51,434 nucleotides of DNA from an uncultured Myxococcales bacterium (lineage in GTDB: Bacteria > Myxococcota_A > Polyangia > Palsa-1104 > JAEUJZ01): the NCBI GenBank assembly GCA_937868485.1, contig CALMML010000379.1, positions 1 through 51,434 on the forward strand. Reading direction: 5' to 3'. The position numbers and the translations under genes were made by a program. Position 1 is the first letter of the stretch; each line of letters opens with the position of its first letter. Shown here piece after piece: positions 23,649 through 31,832 of the stretch. The notes under the pieces are model-generated. The model ran no database searches. It worked only from the letters and a program-made list of their open reading frames with translations, and had not been told where the DNA came from.

Positions 23649-24860
23649 CGACTCGTTTGGCTCGGAAAGCTGCCCGGTCTGCGCAAGGGGCAGGGTGATG
23701 CGCAGCTCGGTGGTGATGCCGTCGGGTCGGCAGTCAGCGGACTGACTGTGGGCCTGCACCGCAAAGGACAGCTGCGCCGTGGCGACGTGCTCCTGCCAGT
23801 CTTGTAGTTCCGCTTTCCCGAGCGGTGGGCCACTGTCTTCGATCGACAGCTCGATGCTCGGCTCTCGGGGATGGCCTGGTCCTGGCCCAATCCGTAGCAG
23901 CGAGCGATGCTCGACCCCAAGGCGAGGCAGCGTGCGCAAGAGCCAGCGGGACAGCAGGACCGACAGCTCGCTGCGCACGACCACCACTTCGACGTGGGGC
24001 GACGCGGGGCCGAGCGGATACAGCGCGGTTTCGACAGGCTGCGACCCCAGCTGAGACACGACGCGCGGCGTCAGTCGCTCCGCAAACAGGTGATACAGGT
24101 CCCCGAGCAGTGGCAGCAGCGGCACGATAGACGGCTGCTGGGAGCCCGTGCTGACGTAGCCACGCATGGCTCTCACCACGTCGCGTGTGCGTCGTCCACT
24201 GCGCAACAGGAGCGCCAGCATCTCGCGCTGCTCGTCCATCAGCATGATCGCGCGCTGCCGCTCGGCTTCCTCGGATGCACCGGGATCCGAAAGGGTCTGC
24301 AGGCTCAGCGTCAGCTCGGCGTGGGCTTCTTTCAGCGGCGCGACCAGCGACACCATGCTTGCGATGGGGTTGTTGATCTCGCTGGTCAAGCTGGCCACGA
24401 CACTGCCGACGGCTGCCATGCGCTCGCTACGGACCAGCTCTTCCCGCGCACGCTGTAGCTTGTGGAGCGCATCGGTCAGCTCCGCATTGCGGCGGGCCAG
24501 ATCGGTGCTGCGACGGGCCACTTCGCCCTCAAGCTGGAGGTTCAGCTCGGTGCTCGACCTCAGTCGGTCCAGCAGTGCCCGCCGCAGACCTTCAAGCCGC
24601 AGCAGCACCGTCCATAGCTCTCCTGGCAGCGGCTCGCTGAGCAGCAGTCGGTTCCACTCTCCTCGGGACAGCGCCAGCACTTGATCACGCAGCCGCCGCA
24701 GCGGACGGATCCAGCCAGACCACAGTAGGACGGCCAGCCAGGCAATGATGGCGACGGCAATCCCAAAGGCGAGCAGCCACATGGCGGCACAGGGTGGCAC
24801 AGCCTCTGGCTGACTGTCCGCAACATTTTCGGCAGCGAGGAGCGCGAGGCGGTAGCGCAC
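23583..24860 (-). CDS. Histidine-kinase-like membrane protein lacking the phospho-acceptor histidine
   Basis: 425 aa, GTG start. One membrane helix (about 28-48), then a HAMP-like stretch and a coiled coil (100-147). The dimerisation helix reads ASLTSEINNPIA: the usual HEINNP is SEINNP, so the His is Ser160 while Glu161, Asn164 and Pro165 remain. The ATPase region is weak: IEDSGPPLG stands where DNGxG is expected, and the N box is not clear. The protein is therefore probably a pseudo-histidine-kinase that signals by conformation or partners with another kinase. It overlaps the beta-propeller gene tail to tail by 66 bp. Weak ribosome site; Met27 is an alternative start. Confidence 0.75.
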   Translation of the reverse strand: MRYRLALLAAENVADSQPEAVPPCAAMWLLAFGIAVAIIAWLAVLLWSGWIRPLRRLRDQVLALSRGEWNRLLLSEPLPGELWTVLLRLEGLRRALLDRLRSSTELNLQLEGEVARRSTDLARRNAELTDALHKLQRAREELVRSERMAAVGSVVASLTSEINNPIASMVSLVAPLKEAHAELTLSLQTLSDPGASEEAERQRAIMLMDEQREMLALLLRSGRRTRDVVRAMRGYVSTGSQQPSIVPLLPLLGDLYHLFAERLTPRVVSQLGSQPVETALYPLGPASPHVEVVVVRSELSVLLSRWLLRTLPRLGVEHRSLLRIGPGPGHPREPSIELSIEDSGPPLGKAELQDWQEHVATAQLSFAVQAHSQSADCRPDGITTELRITLPLAQTGQLSEPNESLLGDAEEAVYVGEVDIAARHR

Positions 24861-24878
24861 TCAGCTTCTTGGAGTAAG

Positions 24879-25628
24879 ATGTTTTTTATGAAAGCAACCA
24901 TTTTTTCGCTCTTAACCCTCGTCGGTGTCTCGCTGGCTCCTGCTGCGGCGGAAGCCCAGAACTGCGCGGCGCACTATGCCGCTGGCTTTCCCCGCATCTC
25001 GGGCGCGACTGCGAAGGCATCGACGCAGATCGCCGCAGACCAAGAGGTTGACTCGGCGATGGGTCCGCGCCCTCAGCAGTGTGAAGCGGGCGCGTATGCC
25101 TCGTTCCTGGAGCAGTTTGAAAACTTCGGTCGAGTGGCCATTCGAGCGGGACAGCCGCGCAAGGTCGGCAAGGGGGCGGTGCAGCCAGGCAACGACAACC
25201 AGATCCGCCTGGCCATCTCGCTGATTCGTAAGGCGTCGCCGGTTCGTGTGCCGCTCGCTGACTCGAAAGCGGGCGTCAGCCTGTTTAAGCAGGTGCGCAG
25301 CAACCTAAACGCCGTGGTGGATGACGCGGGCAACACCCCGATGATGGTGCAGCTGCTGGACGCGATGACTGCGGTCGGCTCGCCGGGACCGATTGAAGAG
25401 ACGGTCTCGGTGTCACAGAGCGGCAGCGGTGCAGCACCGTCGGGCACGACGGCACCTCCGGGTGGTGTGCAGCAGGTTCGTGTGCCGCTGGTTCCGCTCC
25501 CTGCGTGGGCCGTTATCAAGCTGTATGAGGCCCGCGACCTGTGCAAGCCGCAGGATGTCGCAGGCATTCAGGTTCGGCTCCAGGACGTCCTCAACTGGAT
25601 GGAGTCGAACACCCAGGTTGCGCCGTAG
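24879..25628 (+). CDS. Secreted hypothetical protein
   Basis: 249 aa. TTGGAG lies 4 bp before the ATG at 24879. A clear signal peptide ends near APAAAEA. The mature part has a conserved-looking first segment with Cys in QNCAAHYAAG and QQCEAG, a Ser/Gly/Pro linker (SGSGAAPSGTTAPPGG) and a last helix with DLCKPQDV. It belongs to no family I recognise. It diverges from the kinase-like gene across 18 bp, so the two may share a promoter region. Confidence 0.7.
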   Translation: MFFMKATIFSLLTLVGVSLAPAAAEAQNCAAHYAAGFPRISGATAKASTQIAADQEVDSAMGPRPQQCEAGAYASFLEQFENFGRVAIRAGQPRKVGKGAVQPGNDNQIRLAISLIRKASPVRVPLADSKAGVSLFKQVRSNLNAVVDDAGNTPMMVQLLDAMTAVGSPGPIEETVSVSQSGSGAAPSGTTAPPGGVQQVRVPLVPLPAWAVIKLYEARDLCKPQDVAGIQVRLQDVLNWMESNTQVAP

Positions 25629-26031
25629 TCTGTACGCCGTTCCGACTGGCCGCTGCGTCCGTTCCTTGGCGCTGCGGCTCCTACCCCTACGCGGAGAGGG
25701 TCTGGACCATCCCGCGCTACCTGCAGACCCAGTTTGGGAAGGGTTGCGACCCATTGCGAAGACCTCGCCGTGCGACTGGTATAGGGTCTTGACCTTGCGC
25801 AGCTGGGGGAGCCCCCAGTTTGGGCAGGGCTGTGACCCTTCCGAATGGGGTCGATGGGGTCCTTGGCTGGGGTCTTGACCCTGGCTCATCTGCCTTTCGC
25901 CTACATGGGGAGTGGTTCCGACCCTGCGCAGCTGGGGTCAGACCCACGTTGGCTTAGGTCCAGACCCTTGGCGAACCCTGTTTCGGTCGCTAAGTCCGGG
26001 TCGCGACCCTTTCAGGTCAGTCCGCTGGCTT
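25629..26031. repeat. Intergenic array of GGGTC-N-GACCC palindromes
   Basis: 403 bp between two convergent gene ends, with no credible gene. It holds about nine near-palindromes of the form GGGTC, 1-3 bases, GACCC: 25698-25708, 25741-25752, 25784-25794, 25827-25838, 25870-25881, 25914-25924, 25935-25945, 25957-25967 and 25998-26009. The first five are 43 bp apart (25698, 25741, 25784, 25827, 25870). There is also a perfect CTGGGGG-AG-CCCCCAG hairpin at 25803-25818, and CCCAGTTTGGG and GCGCAGCTGGGG recur. It may be a protein-binding array, a nucleoid or segregation site, or a degenerate tandem repeat. Confidence 0.75.
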
Positions 26032-26784
26032 CTACGTGTGCGGTGTCGTCTGCGCGTCTGCTCTTCTGTGGGCTTCGATGTCCAGAAACAGCAGCGTGCC
26101 GGCCACGATAAAGACCGGCAAGAGCAGCAGGTTGCCAAACGGGATCAAGCTGGCCACAAACACCGGAACACCCAGTCCCATCACCGAAGACAGGTGTGTC
26201 CGCGCCAGGTCCAGTCGGTCGGTCAGTGTGGCTGCGCGTCGCCCGGCAGGAATCGACAAAAATCCGTAGCCCAGCGCGGCGATAGACAGAAGCGCAGCCA
26301 AGATGGGTCCGACAATTGGTATCACGCCGAGTAGGAGCGCGCCGAGTCCGACGCCGAGCAGGATCACCGACTGTCCAAGGCTGCGCGCCAAGCCTCCTAG
26401 CCGATCTCGGGCCGATGCGTCATCTGGGTGGTGCCCCGTGAGTCTCTGCTCCACAGCTTCCGAGACACGGTCTATCACCAGCTCGCAGAGCAGCAGATAG
26501 ACAAGGTCGAACGTCCAGGCCAGTCCAAACAGAACCAACAGTCCAGCCAGGATGCTGAGCAGACCGCGCAGCGCGCCCAGCAGTCCCTCTGCCGGGAGGT
26601 AGGAAACCAGCTGCTCGTGCAGCCAGCTGTAGCTTGTAAAAAAAGCAGCGGCATCCAGCACGGCGGTGAGCACCAGCGGAATCAGCAGGAGTCGCAGAAT
26701 CTGCGGCTGCTCACGCAGGACGGTGATGGCGCGAGAGATGGTACGGACTCCGTGAACAAAGCCAAGCTGCGGAGTGGATTTCAT
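26032..26784 (-). CDS. EI24/CysZ-like integral membrane protein
   Basis: 250 aa with about five or six hydrophobic segments. Features of the EI24 (PF07264) family are the start FVHGVRTISRAI, the central GVIPIVGPILAALLSIAALGY and the ending PFGNLLLLPVFIVAGTLLFLD. CysZ members are sulphate transporters; other family members have unknown roles, so I do not infer a substrate. The gene is transcribed away from the lipoprotein gene at 26934 and toward the palindrome array. Last residues are polar (RRADAQTTPHT). Confidence 0.75.
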   Translation of the reverse strand: MKSTPQLGFVHGVRTISRAITVLREQPQILRLLLIPLVLTAVLDAAAFFTSYSWLHEQLVSYLPAEGLLGALRGLLSILAGLLVLFGLAWTFDLVYLLLCELVIDRVSEAVEQRLTGHHPDDASARDRLGGLARSLGQSVILLGVGLGALLLGVIPIVGPILAALLSIAALGYGFLSIPAGRRAATLTDRLDLARTHLSSVMGLGVPVFVASLIPFGNLLLLPVFIVAGTLLFLDIEAHRRADAQTTPHT

Positions 26785-26933
26785 GGGGGGGATGACCTCG
26801 CCGTTTTTGTCCGACCTTGCGCCGGTACTGCGTCGTCAGTGTGCTGTCGCAGCAGCCAGAACTTTCAGTTTGACGACCATCGCAGCGCACCGTACGCTCG
26901 AGGGAGACTACCTTTGTTTAGGACTATTATCCC

Positions 26934-27884
26934 ATGAGCAAGCAATCCCCAAGTCAACCGTTTGTGCAGCGGGTTTGGAACCTGGTACGGAATCGGATCA
27001 TGCAGTCAGGGCAGAGCCTGCGTAGCCAGCAGCGCTTGGCCTGGCTCGGCGGTCTGGCCTGTGCGACATCGCTCTTGACTGGATGCTCTTCATCGACGGA
27101 CACGCCGACGATGATGGCGACTCCTGACATGGCGCTGATGTACAGCTACGTTCCCGCAACCATCAATCAGATCGACACCGACCCTGGCAACGGACCCTAC
27201 GGCAACGGAGTCCGCGTGGTGCTCGACCGCGTGGTCACGGTCACCAAGGTGGATAAGTACGTAAACTCTGCCAACCAGCAGTGTCGCTATCAGATCTGGG
27301 TGCAGGATGCGACCTGTACGACGCCGCCCTGCGGGCTGGTGGTGAAGGCGATTGGACCGATGGCTCCCAGCGCCTCGTCAACCGGGAAGGACTGTCCTTC
27401 TGCGAGCACCAGCGGGACACTCCTAAACACCGTAGGCAAGGGAGACAACGTCCGGGTCCGGGGTCGGCTGATTGTGGAAGTGGACAACAACCCGCCGATG
27501 ACCGTGGTGGAACACCAGCTGTTTGTCGAGTCGATTGAGATTCTGTCCGCAGATCAGACAATCACGCCGACGGTGATCAGTGATCCGACTGTGTTTGCGC
27601 AGTTTGTTTCCCACAAGGGAACGACCTGGAACAAGTACGAAGGAATGTCTGTCACCTTGGCTCCGTCTTCGGGCTCGCTGCTGATCTCGACCGTGACCAG
27701 CAGCGGCTTCCAGACCACGCCGGGACCGGCGGACTGGGGCAACACCTACGACTCTGACTACTACCCGTCCGGTGCCACCGCTTTCCCAACAGTCGGCAGC
27801 ACCTATCGATCCATCACGGGCGTGGTGGCCACCCGCCATGGCGGAGAGATCATGCCGACCCGCAACAAAGACTTCGTCCAGTAG
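26934..27884 (+). CDS. Lipoprotein, possible OB-fold domain
   Basis: 316 aa. The signal sequence is preceded by an unusually long basic leader; lipobox LLTGC places the acylated Cys at 51. An internal ATG at 27000 would give a normal-length signal (WLGGLACATSLLTGC), and I cannot decide between the starts. The mature part has beta-rich segments such as VRVRGRLIVEVDN and VEHQLFVESIEIL, compatible with an OB-fold like those of bacterial surface lipoproteins. Four cysteines in the middle (CRYQ, CTTPPC, DCPS) may form disulphides. It lies upstream of the haem-receptor genes, possibly by chance. Function unknown. Confidence 0.7.
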   Translation: MSKQSPSQPFVQRVWNLVRNRIMQSGQSLRSQQRLAWLGGLACATSLLTGCSSSTDTPTMMATPDMALMYSYVPATINQIDTDPGNGPYGNGVRVVLDRVVTVTKVDKYVNSANQQCRYQIWVQDATCTTPPCGLVVKAIGPMAPSASSTGKDCPSASTSGTLLNTVGKGDNVRVRGRLIVEVDNNPPMTVVEHQLFVESIEILSADQTITPTVISDPTVFAQFVSHKGTTWNKYEGMSVTLAPSSGSLLISTVTSSGFQTTPGPADWGNTYDSDYYPSGATAFPTVGSTYRSITGVVATRHGGEIMPTRNKDFVQ

Positions 27885-28136
27885 CCGCTTCCGCTTCTCT
27901 CTGCACCCACTTTCACCATCGGCTCTTCCTTCGCCAATCGCGGCGCACCGCCAGCGCGTCCGCTCGAAATCCGTGCGCACACAGGATCTGGCCCTGCGTG
28001 GTGCGGGGCCTGCTGCGTTTCGCTGCGTGAGCCCGCGCAGATGAAGGCACGGGGCCCTGCCTCGCTGGGGGCTTGTGGCCGTTTGCGTAGGCCATTCCGC
28101 TGCTTCCAGGATTTGCATTGGCTTTTGTCTTAGATT

Positions 28137-28159
28137 TTGATATTCGTTTTCAATATGAA
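28137..28159. promoter_or_regulatory. Imperfect AT-rich inverted repeat at TonB receptor start, possible Fur-type operator
   Basis: TTGATATT, 7 bp, AATATGAA: seven of eight positions of each arm are complementary, in an AT-rich patch within GC-rich DNA. It overlaps the ATG at 28155. Its size and AT richness recall a Fur box ahead of iron or haem uptake genes, but it is not the consensus and no other regulator site is visible. Confidence 0.3.
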
Positions 28160-30140
28160 CCCAGTTGCGTCGCCCGCTCGGACCTTGCAGCAGGTGTGCG
28201 CGCGCAGGCTTCAGTGGGTCCGGCACCTTCGGCTGCTGATGTGGCTGGTGGGTCTTGGTGCGGCGTACCGGACGAGCTTTGCACAGGAGCCAGCGGACGC
28301 GCGCTTTTCCACCGTGGTGACGGCCTCTCGTACGGCGCAGCGGCAGAGCGAAGCGGCGACACCCATCGATGTCATCACCCGGGTCGACATCGAGCGCAGT
28401 GGCGCCCGTGATCTGGCGGAGGTCCTGGCGCTGCATCCAGCTGTGCAGCTTGAGCGCTCGTTTGCCGGGGCAGGGGTCTACGTTCAGGGTCTTGAGCCGC
28501 AGCATGTCCTCATCCTGATCGACGGACAGCGCATGATCGGACGGACCAACGGGGTCATCGATCTATCCCGCATTCCGGTGGAACGAATCGAGCAGGTGGA
28601 GGTGAGTCGCGGGGCCAGCTCCGTGCTGTATGGCTCGGATGCACTGGGCGGTGTGATCAACATCATCACGCGCTCGGCCAAGCGGAAGCTGGAAGGCAGC
28701 GCGCAGGTGCAGTACGGCGGGCTCAATGCCTTGGATCTGCGCGGCAGCGGAGGGCTGCGCTTTGGCGTGGGCGGTCTTGTCCTGACCGCAGGCTGGCATC
28801 GTCGTGATGCGTATCAGCTGGACCCGCAGTCAGCATCGACGAGCGGTGGTGCGTTTGATGAGCAGCAGGTGTCGGGCAAGCTTGATCTGCGTCCGACTGC
28901 GGCGTTTCGCGTGGGCACGGCGCTTTCCTACCTGCGGCGGCGTATGGATGGCGTCGACAGCACAGCCAGCGGCGCGGTGCTCGACCGAACCAACCTGACC
29001 GAGACGATCGATGCCAGCATCACGCCAGAGCTGCGACTCGGTCGCTTCACGCTCAAGGGGGTCGTTCAGTACAGCCACTTTCGCGATCAGTACTTGCTGG
29101 ACCAGCGCCGAGGGACGCAGCTTGATTCCTATCAGCAGACGCGCGAACACCTGCTGCGCGGCGACCTGCAGCTGGACGTGCGGCTGCCGCTGGGTCAGCT
29201 CCTGACGGCGGGCGGAGAGCTGCTGTACGAGCGGCTGTATACACCCCGGCTGGCGACTGGCGAAGGGGACCGGCTGCGTGGTGCGGTGTTTGTGCAAGAT
29301 CAGTGGCAGGTTGCCAAGGCCGTCGGTCTGTCGCTGGTTCCGGCGCTGCGCTTTGATGTGGACTCGCAGTTTGGCACCAACTGGGCTCCCAAGCTGGCGC
29401 TGCGCTTTGCACCGCTGCCTGCGCTGACCGCTCGCTTTGGCTACGGCGCAGGCTTTCGCGCACCGCAGTTCAAAGAGCTGCTGCTGCTGTTTGAAAACGC
29501 GGGTGCGGGATACCTGGTGTCGGGAAACACGAGCCTGCGACCGGAGACCTCACATAGCTTCAACCTGGGCATCGAGAGTGCGCCGGTTCCGTGGCTCCAG
29601 CTGTCCGGGAACTTGTTTCGAAACAACCTGCGCAACCTGATTCAGCCGCTGCTAACGGATCCGGGAAGCAGTGCCGGACCGCAGCGCTTTTCCTACGGCA
29701 ACATCGCAGAGGCCTACACGCAGGGCGTCGAGCTGTCGGCCAAGCTTCGTCACAGTGACAAGTTTGGCTTGGAGCTGGGCTACACCCTGACCGACGCCTG
29801 GGATGTGCAGCAGCAGCGGGCGCTCGAAGGGCGACCACGGCATCGCGGCAGCATCTCGCTCAGCCTGCGGCATCCCGATTCCGGCATCGACTTCCAGACG
29901 CGGCTGGCGGTGGTGGGTCCGCGTCCGTATTACAGCGATGAAGAGGGCGATGGCGTCAGTGAGCGCGTGGATGCCGCCGCGTACGTGCTGTGGGATGCGC
30001 GGCTGGAGCTTGCCTTTTCTCGTCAGCTGGCTGGGTTTGTTGGGGGACAGAACCTGCTCGATGCGGGAGACGTTCGATTCTTACCGATTGCTCCGCGCTC
30101 GCTGTTTGTCGGGCTCAGTGTGCGCGGGGAGCGGCAGTAG
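28155..30140 (+). CDS. TonB-dependent outer-membrane receptor, probably for haem
   Basis: 661 aa from the ATG at 28155; no good Shine-Dalgarno. A long leader with hydrophobic core LLMWLVGLGAAY ends near SFAQ. The plug domain follows (TPIDVITRVDIERSG, VLILIDGQR, RIEQVEVSRGASSVLYG, LGGVINIITR), then a 22-strand-type barrel. FRAPQFKEL and GNTSLRPE match the FRAP/NPNL-like boxes of haem and haemoglobin receptors, though I see no His between them. The barrel ends with a terminal aromatic-poor strand (LFVGLSVRGERQ). The downstream gene is HmuY-like, so HmuR-type haem uptake is the best inference. The 270 bp upstream hold no gene. Confidence 0.88.
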   Translation: MNPVASPARTLQQVCARRLQWVRHLRLLMWLVGLGAAYRTSFAQEPADARFSTVVTASRTAQRQSEAATPIDVITRVDIERSGARDLAEVLALHPAVQLERSFAGAGVYVQGLEPQHVLILIDGQRMIGRTNGVIDLSRIPVERIEQVEVSRGASSVLYGSDALGGVINIITRSAKRKLEGSAQVQYGGLNALDLRGSGGLRFGVGGLVLTAGWHRRDAYQLDPQSASTSGGAFDEQQVSGKLDLRPTAAFRVGTALSYLRRRMDGVDSTASGAVLDRTNLTETIDASITPELRLGRFTLKGVVQYSHFRDQYLLDQRRGTQLDSYQQTREHLLRGDLQLDVRLPLGQLLTAGGELLYERLYTPRLATGEGDRLRGAVFVQDQWQVAKAVGLSLVPALRFDVDSQFGTNWAPKLALRFAPLPALTARFGYGAGFRAPQFKELLLLFENAGAGYLVSGNTSLRPETSHSFNLGIESAPVPWLQLSGNLFRNNLRNLIQPLLTDPGSSAGPQRFSYGNIAEAYTQGVELSAKLRHSDKFGLELGYTLTDAWDVQQQRALEGRPRHRGSISLSLRHPDSGIDFQTRLAVVGPRPYYSDEEGDGVSERVDAAAYVLWDARLELAFSRQLAGFVGGQNLLDAGDVRFLPIAPRSLFVGLSVRGERQ

Positions 30141-30180
30141 TGGGAACCGGGCCCGATGGTGTCTTTCAAAGGGAGTCCGA

Positions 30181-30816
30181 ATGCAAAACACACGGAGCGC
30201 GCTGCGGCTGTCTGGTCTTGTGCTTGGCTGCGTCGGCAGTCTGGTCGGCTGCGAAGGGGATTTGAGCACGCAGCTACAGCAGCAAGATCCACAGGTGATG
30301 GCGGGAACATCAGGACGAATCAGCAACACCCTAGAGGCCGGCGGGAGCGTAGTCAGCCGGGTCAATGCCTCGGATGCGACCGCATGGGTGTACGTGCAGC
30401 TGCAGACCGGGAAGGAGGTGACACCACAAGATCCGCTGCACTCGACAGACTGGGACATCGCGCTTCAGCGCTTCCAGATCAAAGTAAACGGCGGGGTGAG
30501 TGGTCAAGGAAGTGTCGCAGTGGCACTCCTTACCGGGACTCCGTTTGCGTCGCTGAGCATCGCCCCCAAAGACGGCTACGGCACCGACTTGCCAGACTCT
30601 GCGGACGATGGAACAGAGCCGGACTATGCCTTTACGCAAGGCGGAACCTGGTACGACTACAACATGACGACGCATGTGCTCAGCGCCAAGGATCAGGTCT
30701 ACGTCGTGCGATCGAGCGCGGGGGCGTACTACAAGCTCCAGTTTACGGGCTACTACGACCAAGCGGGATCGTCAGGGTATCCGACGTTCCGCTGGCAGAG
30801 CGTCGCGGCTCCGTAG
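30181..30816 (+). CDS. HmuY-family haem-binding lipoprotein
   Basis: 211 aa from the ATG at 30181 (AGGGAG upstream). Lipobox SLVGC gives acylated Cys24. The mature domain matches the HmuY family: VNASDATAWVYVQLQTG, STDWDIALQRFQIKVNGG, FTQGGTWYDYN and YYKLQFTGYYD. HmuY proteins sit on the outer surface and pass haem to a TonB receptor. Which residues would bind haem here is uncertain because family members differ in their ligands. It follows the receptor by 40 bp and is surely co-transcribed with it. The pairing supports the receptor's haem assignment. Confidence 0.85.
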   Translation: MQNTRSALRLSGLVLGCVGSLVGCEGDLSTQLQQQDPQVMAGTSGRISNTLEAGGSVVSRVNASDATAWVYVQLQTGKEVTPQDPLHSTDWDIALQRFQIKVNGGVSGQGSVAVALLTGTPFASLSIAPKDGYGTDLPDSADDGTEPDYAFTQGGTWYDYNMTTHVLSAKDQVYVVRSSAGAYYKLQFTGYYDQAGSSGYPTFRWQSVAAP

Positions 30817-30881
30817 TCGCGGTGTGCCATCGCCGCGATGCGGGGTCGTTTCGTGGTCCTACGTGGGCGAGGAGGGCGACG

Positions 30882-31832
30882 TCAGCGGGGCGACTTGGGT
30901 CCGAGGACTGCTTGCAAGGGAATGTGAATCCACAGCGGCTGCTTGCGATCGTTGTCGAACACGATGAGCAGCGACTTTCCATCGTGAGACAGCGTGACGC
31001 CTTCGGGCTTGAGCCCGACAAAGCGGCGCAGCATCACAAGGGATCCGTCCGGCTTGCGCAGCCACAGGGCTCCGCCCCCATCGTGCGGCATCTTCTTGGG
31101 ACTGTTGGCCAGCAGGGCGAGTGAGCCATCGGGAAGAAAGCTCATGTCGGAGATGCCTTGGATGACCTGCGCGCCGCCTTGCTCGACTTGGAGCGGCACT
31201 TGCGCAAACACCTGAACCTGACTGGGAGCCAGCGTCCCCTTTTTCAGGGCGCTCAGGACATCGCGGACCTTGAGGATGTAGGCCGCGCCCGCTGCGTTTT
31301 GGGGCGACTTGAGCCCGATGTATAGCTCGTCGCGATGAAAAGACAGCGCTTCAATGTCCACGGAAGGGGAGGGCAGCAGCCCCGATGCGGTGATGGCATC
31401 GGCCAGATCCAGCTCGCCCACGATCTTGAGCGCGCGACCGCTGAGCGCCAGCTGATAGAGCCGACGTCGCTTGACCTTGTCCTGTCCCTTCTTGTTGGCG
31501 GAGTGTGACGTGGTCAAAAAGAAGGTCTGGGAGGGACCGGGACAGATGGCCTCTGCATCGTTGAGCTTGTCGAGTCCACTGATGGGCAGCGGCTCTGCAT
31601 CAAACGCACCTTCGCGGCTCACGGTAAACAGCCAAGCAATGTGGTTGGTGCCGCTTTCCTTTTTGCCGGTGTCATCGCTGATCACGATGTAGCGGGACAG
31701 CGCTGGGCTCCAGACCAGGCCCGACGGCTCAGGCATGGTGGTGCGCTGAAGCAGAGCGTCTGGCACCGCAAGGAGCGTGGGCTCTCCCAGCAGGCTGGCC
31801 GCCGCGACAAACCACCTAATGAGTGCTAACAC
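30882..31832 (-). CDS. Secreted beta-propeller, DUF3616/phytase-like-esterase type
   Basis: 316 aa, GTG start with AGGAG about 9 bp upstream, overlapping the HlyD gene by 17 bp. Short signal segment (MLALIRWFVAAASLLG). The body shows propeller-like pieces: EPSGLVWSPALSRYIVISDD, KLNDAEAICPG, VDIEALSFHRDELYIGLKSP and ISDMSFLPDGSLALLAN. This suits the periplasmic esterase-like/DUF3616 propeller families. No proven enzyme activity can be claimed. It is the last gene of the TolC-VTC-DUF4956-HlyD operon and may bind or process what that system exports. Confidence 0.7.
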   Translation of the reverse strand: MLALIRWFVAAASLLGEPTLLAVPDALLQRTTMPEPSGLVWSPALSRYIVISDDTGKKESGTNHIAWLFTVSREGAFDAEPLPISGLDKLNDAEAICPGPSQTFFLTTSHSANKKGQDKVKRRRLYQLALSGRALKIVGELDLADAITASGLLPSPSVDIEALSFHRDELYIGLKSPQNAAGAAYILKVRDVLSALKKGTLAPSQVQVFAQVPLQVEQGGAQVIQGISDMSFLPDGSLALLANSPKKMPHDGGGALWLRKPDGSLVMLRRFVGLKPEGVTLSHDGKSLLIVFDNDRKQPLWIHIPLQAVLGPKSPR

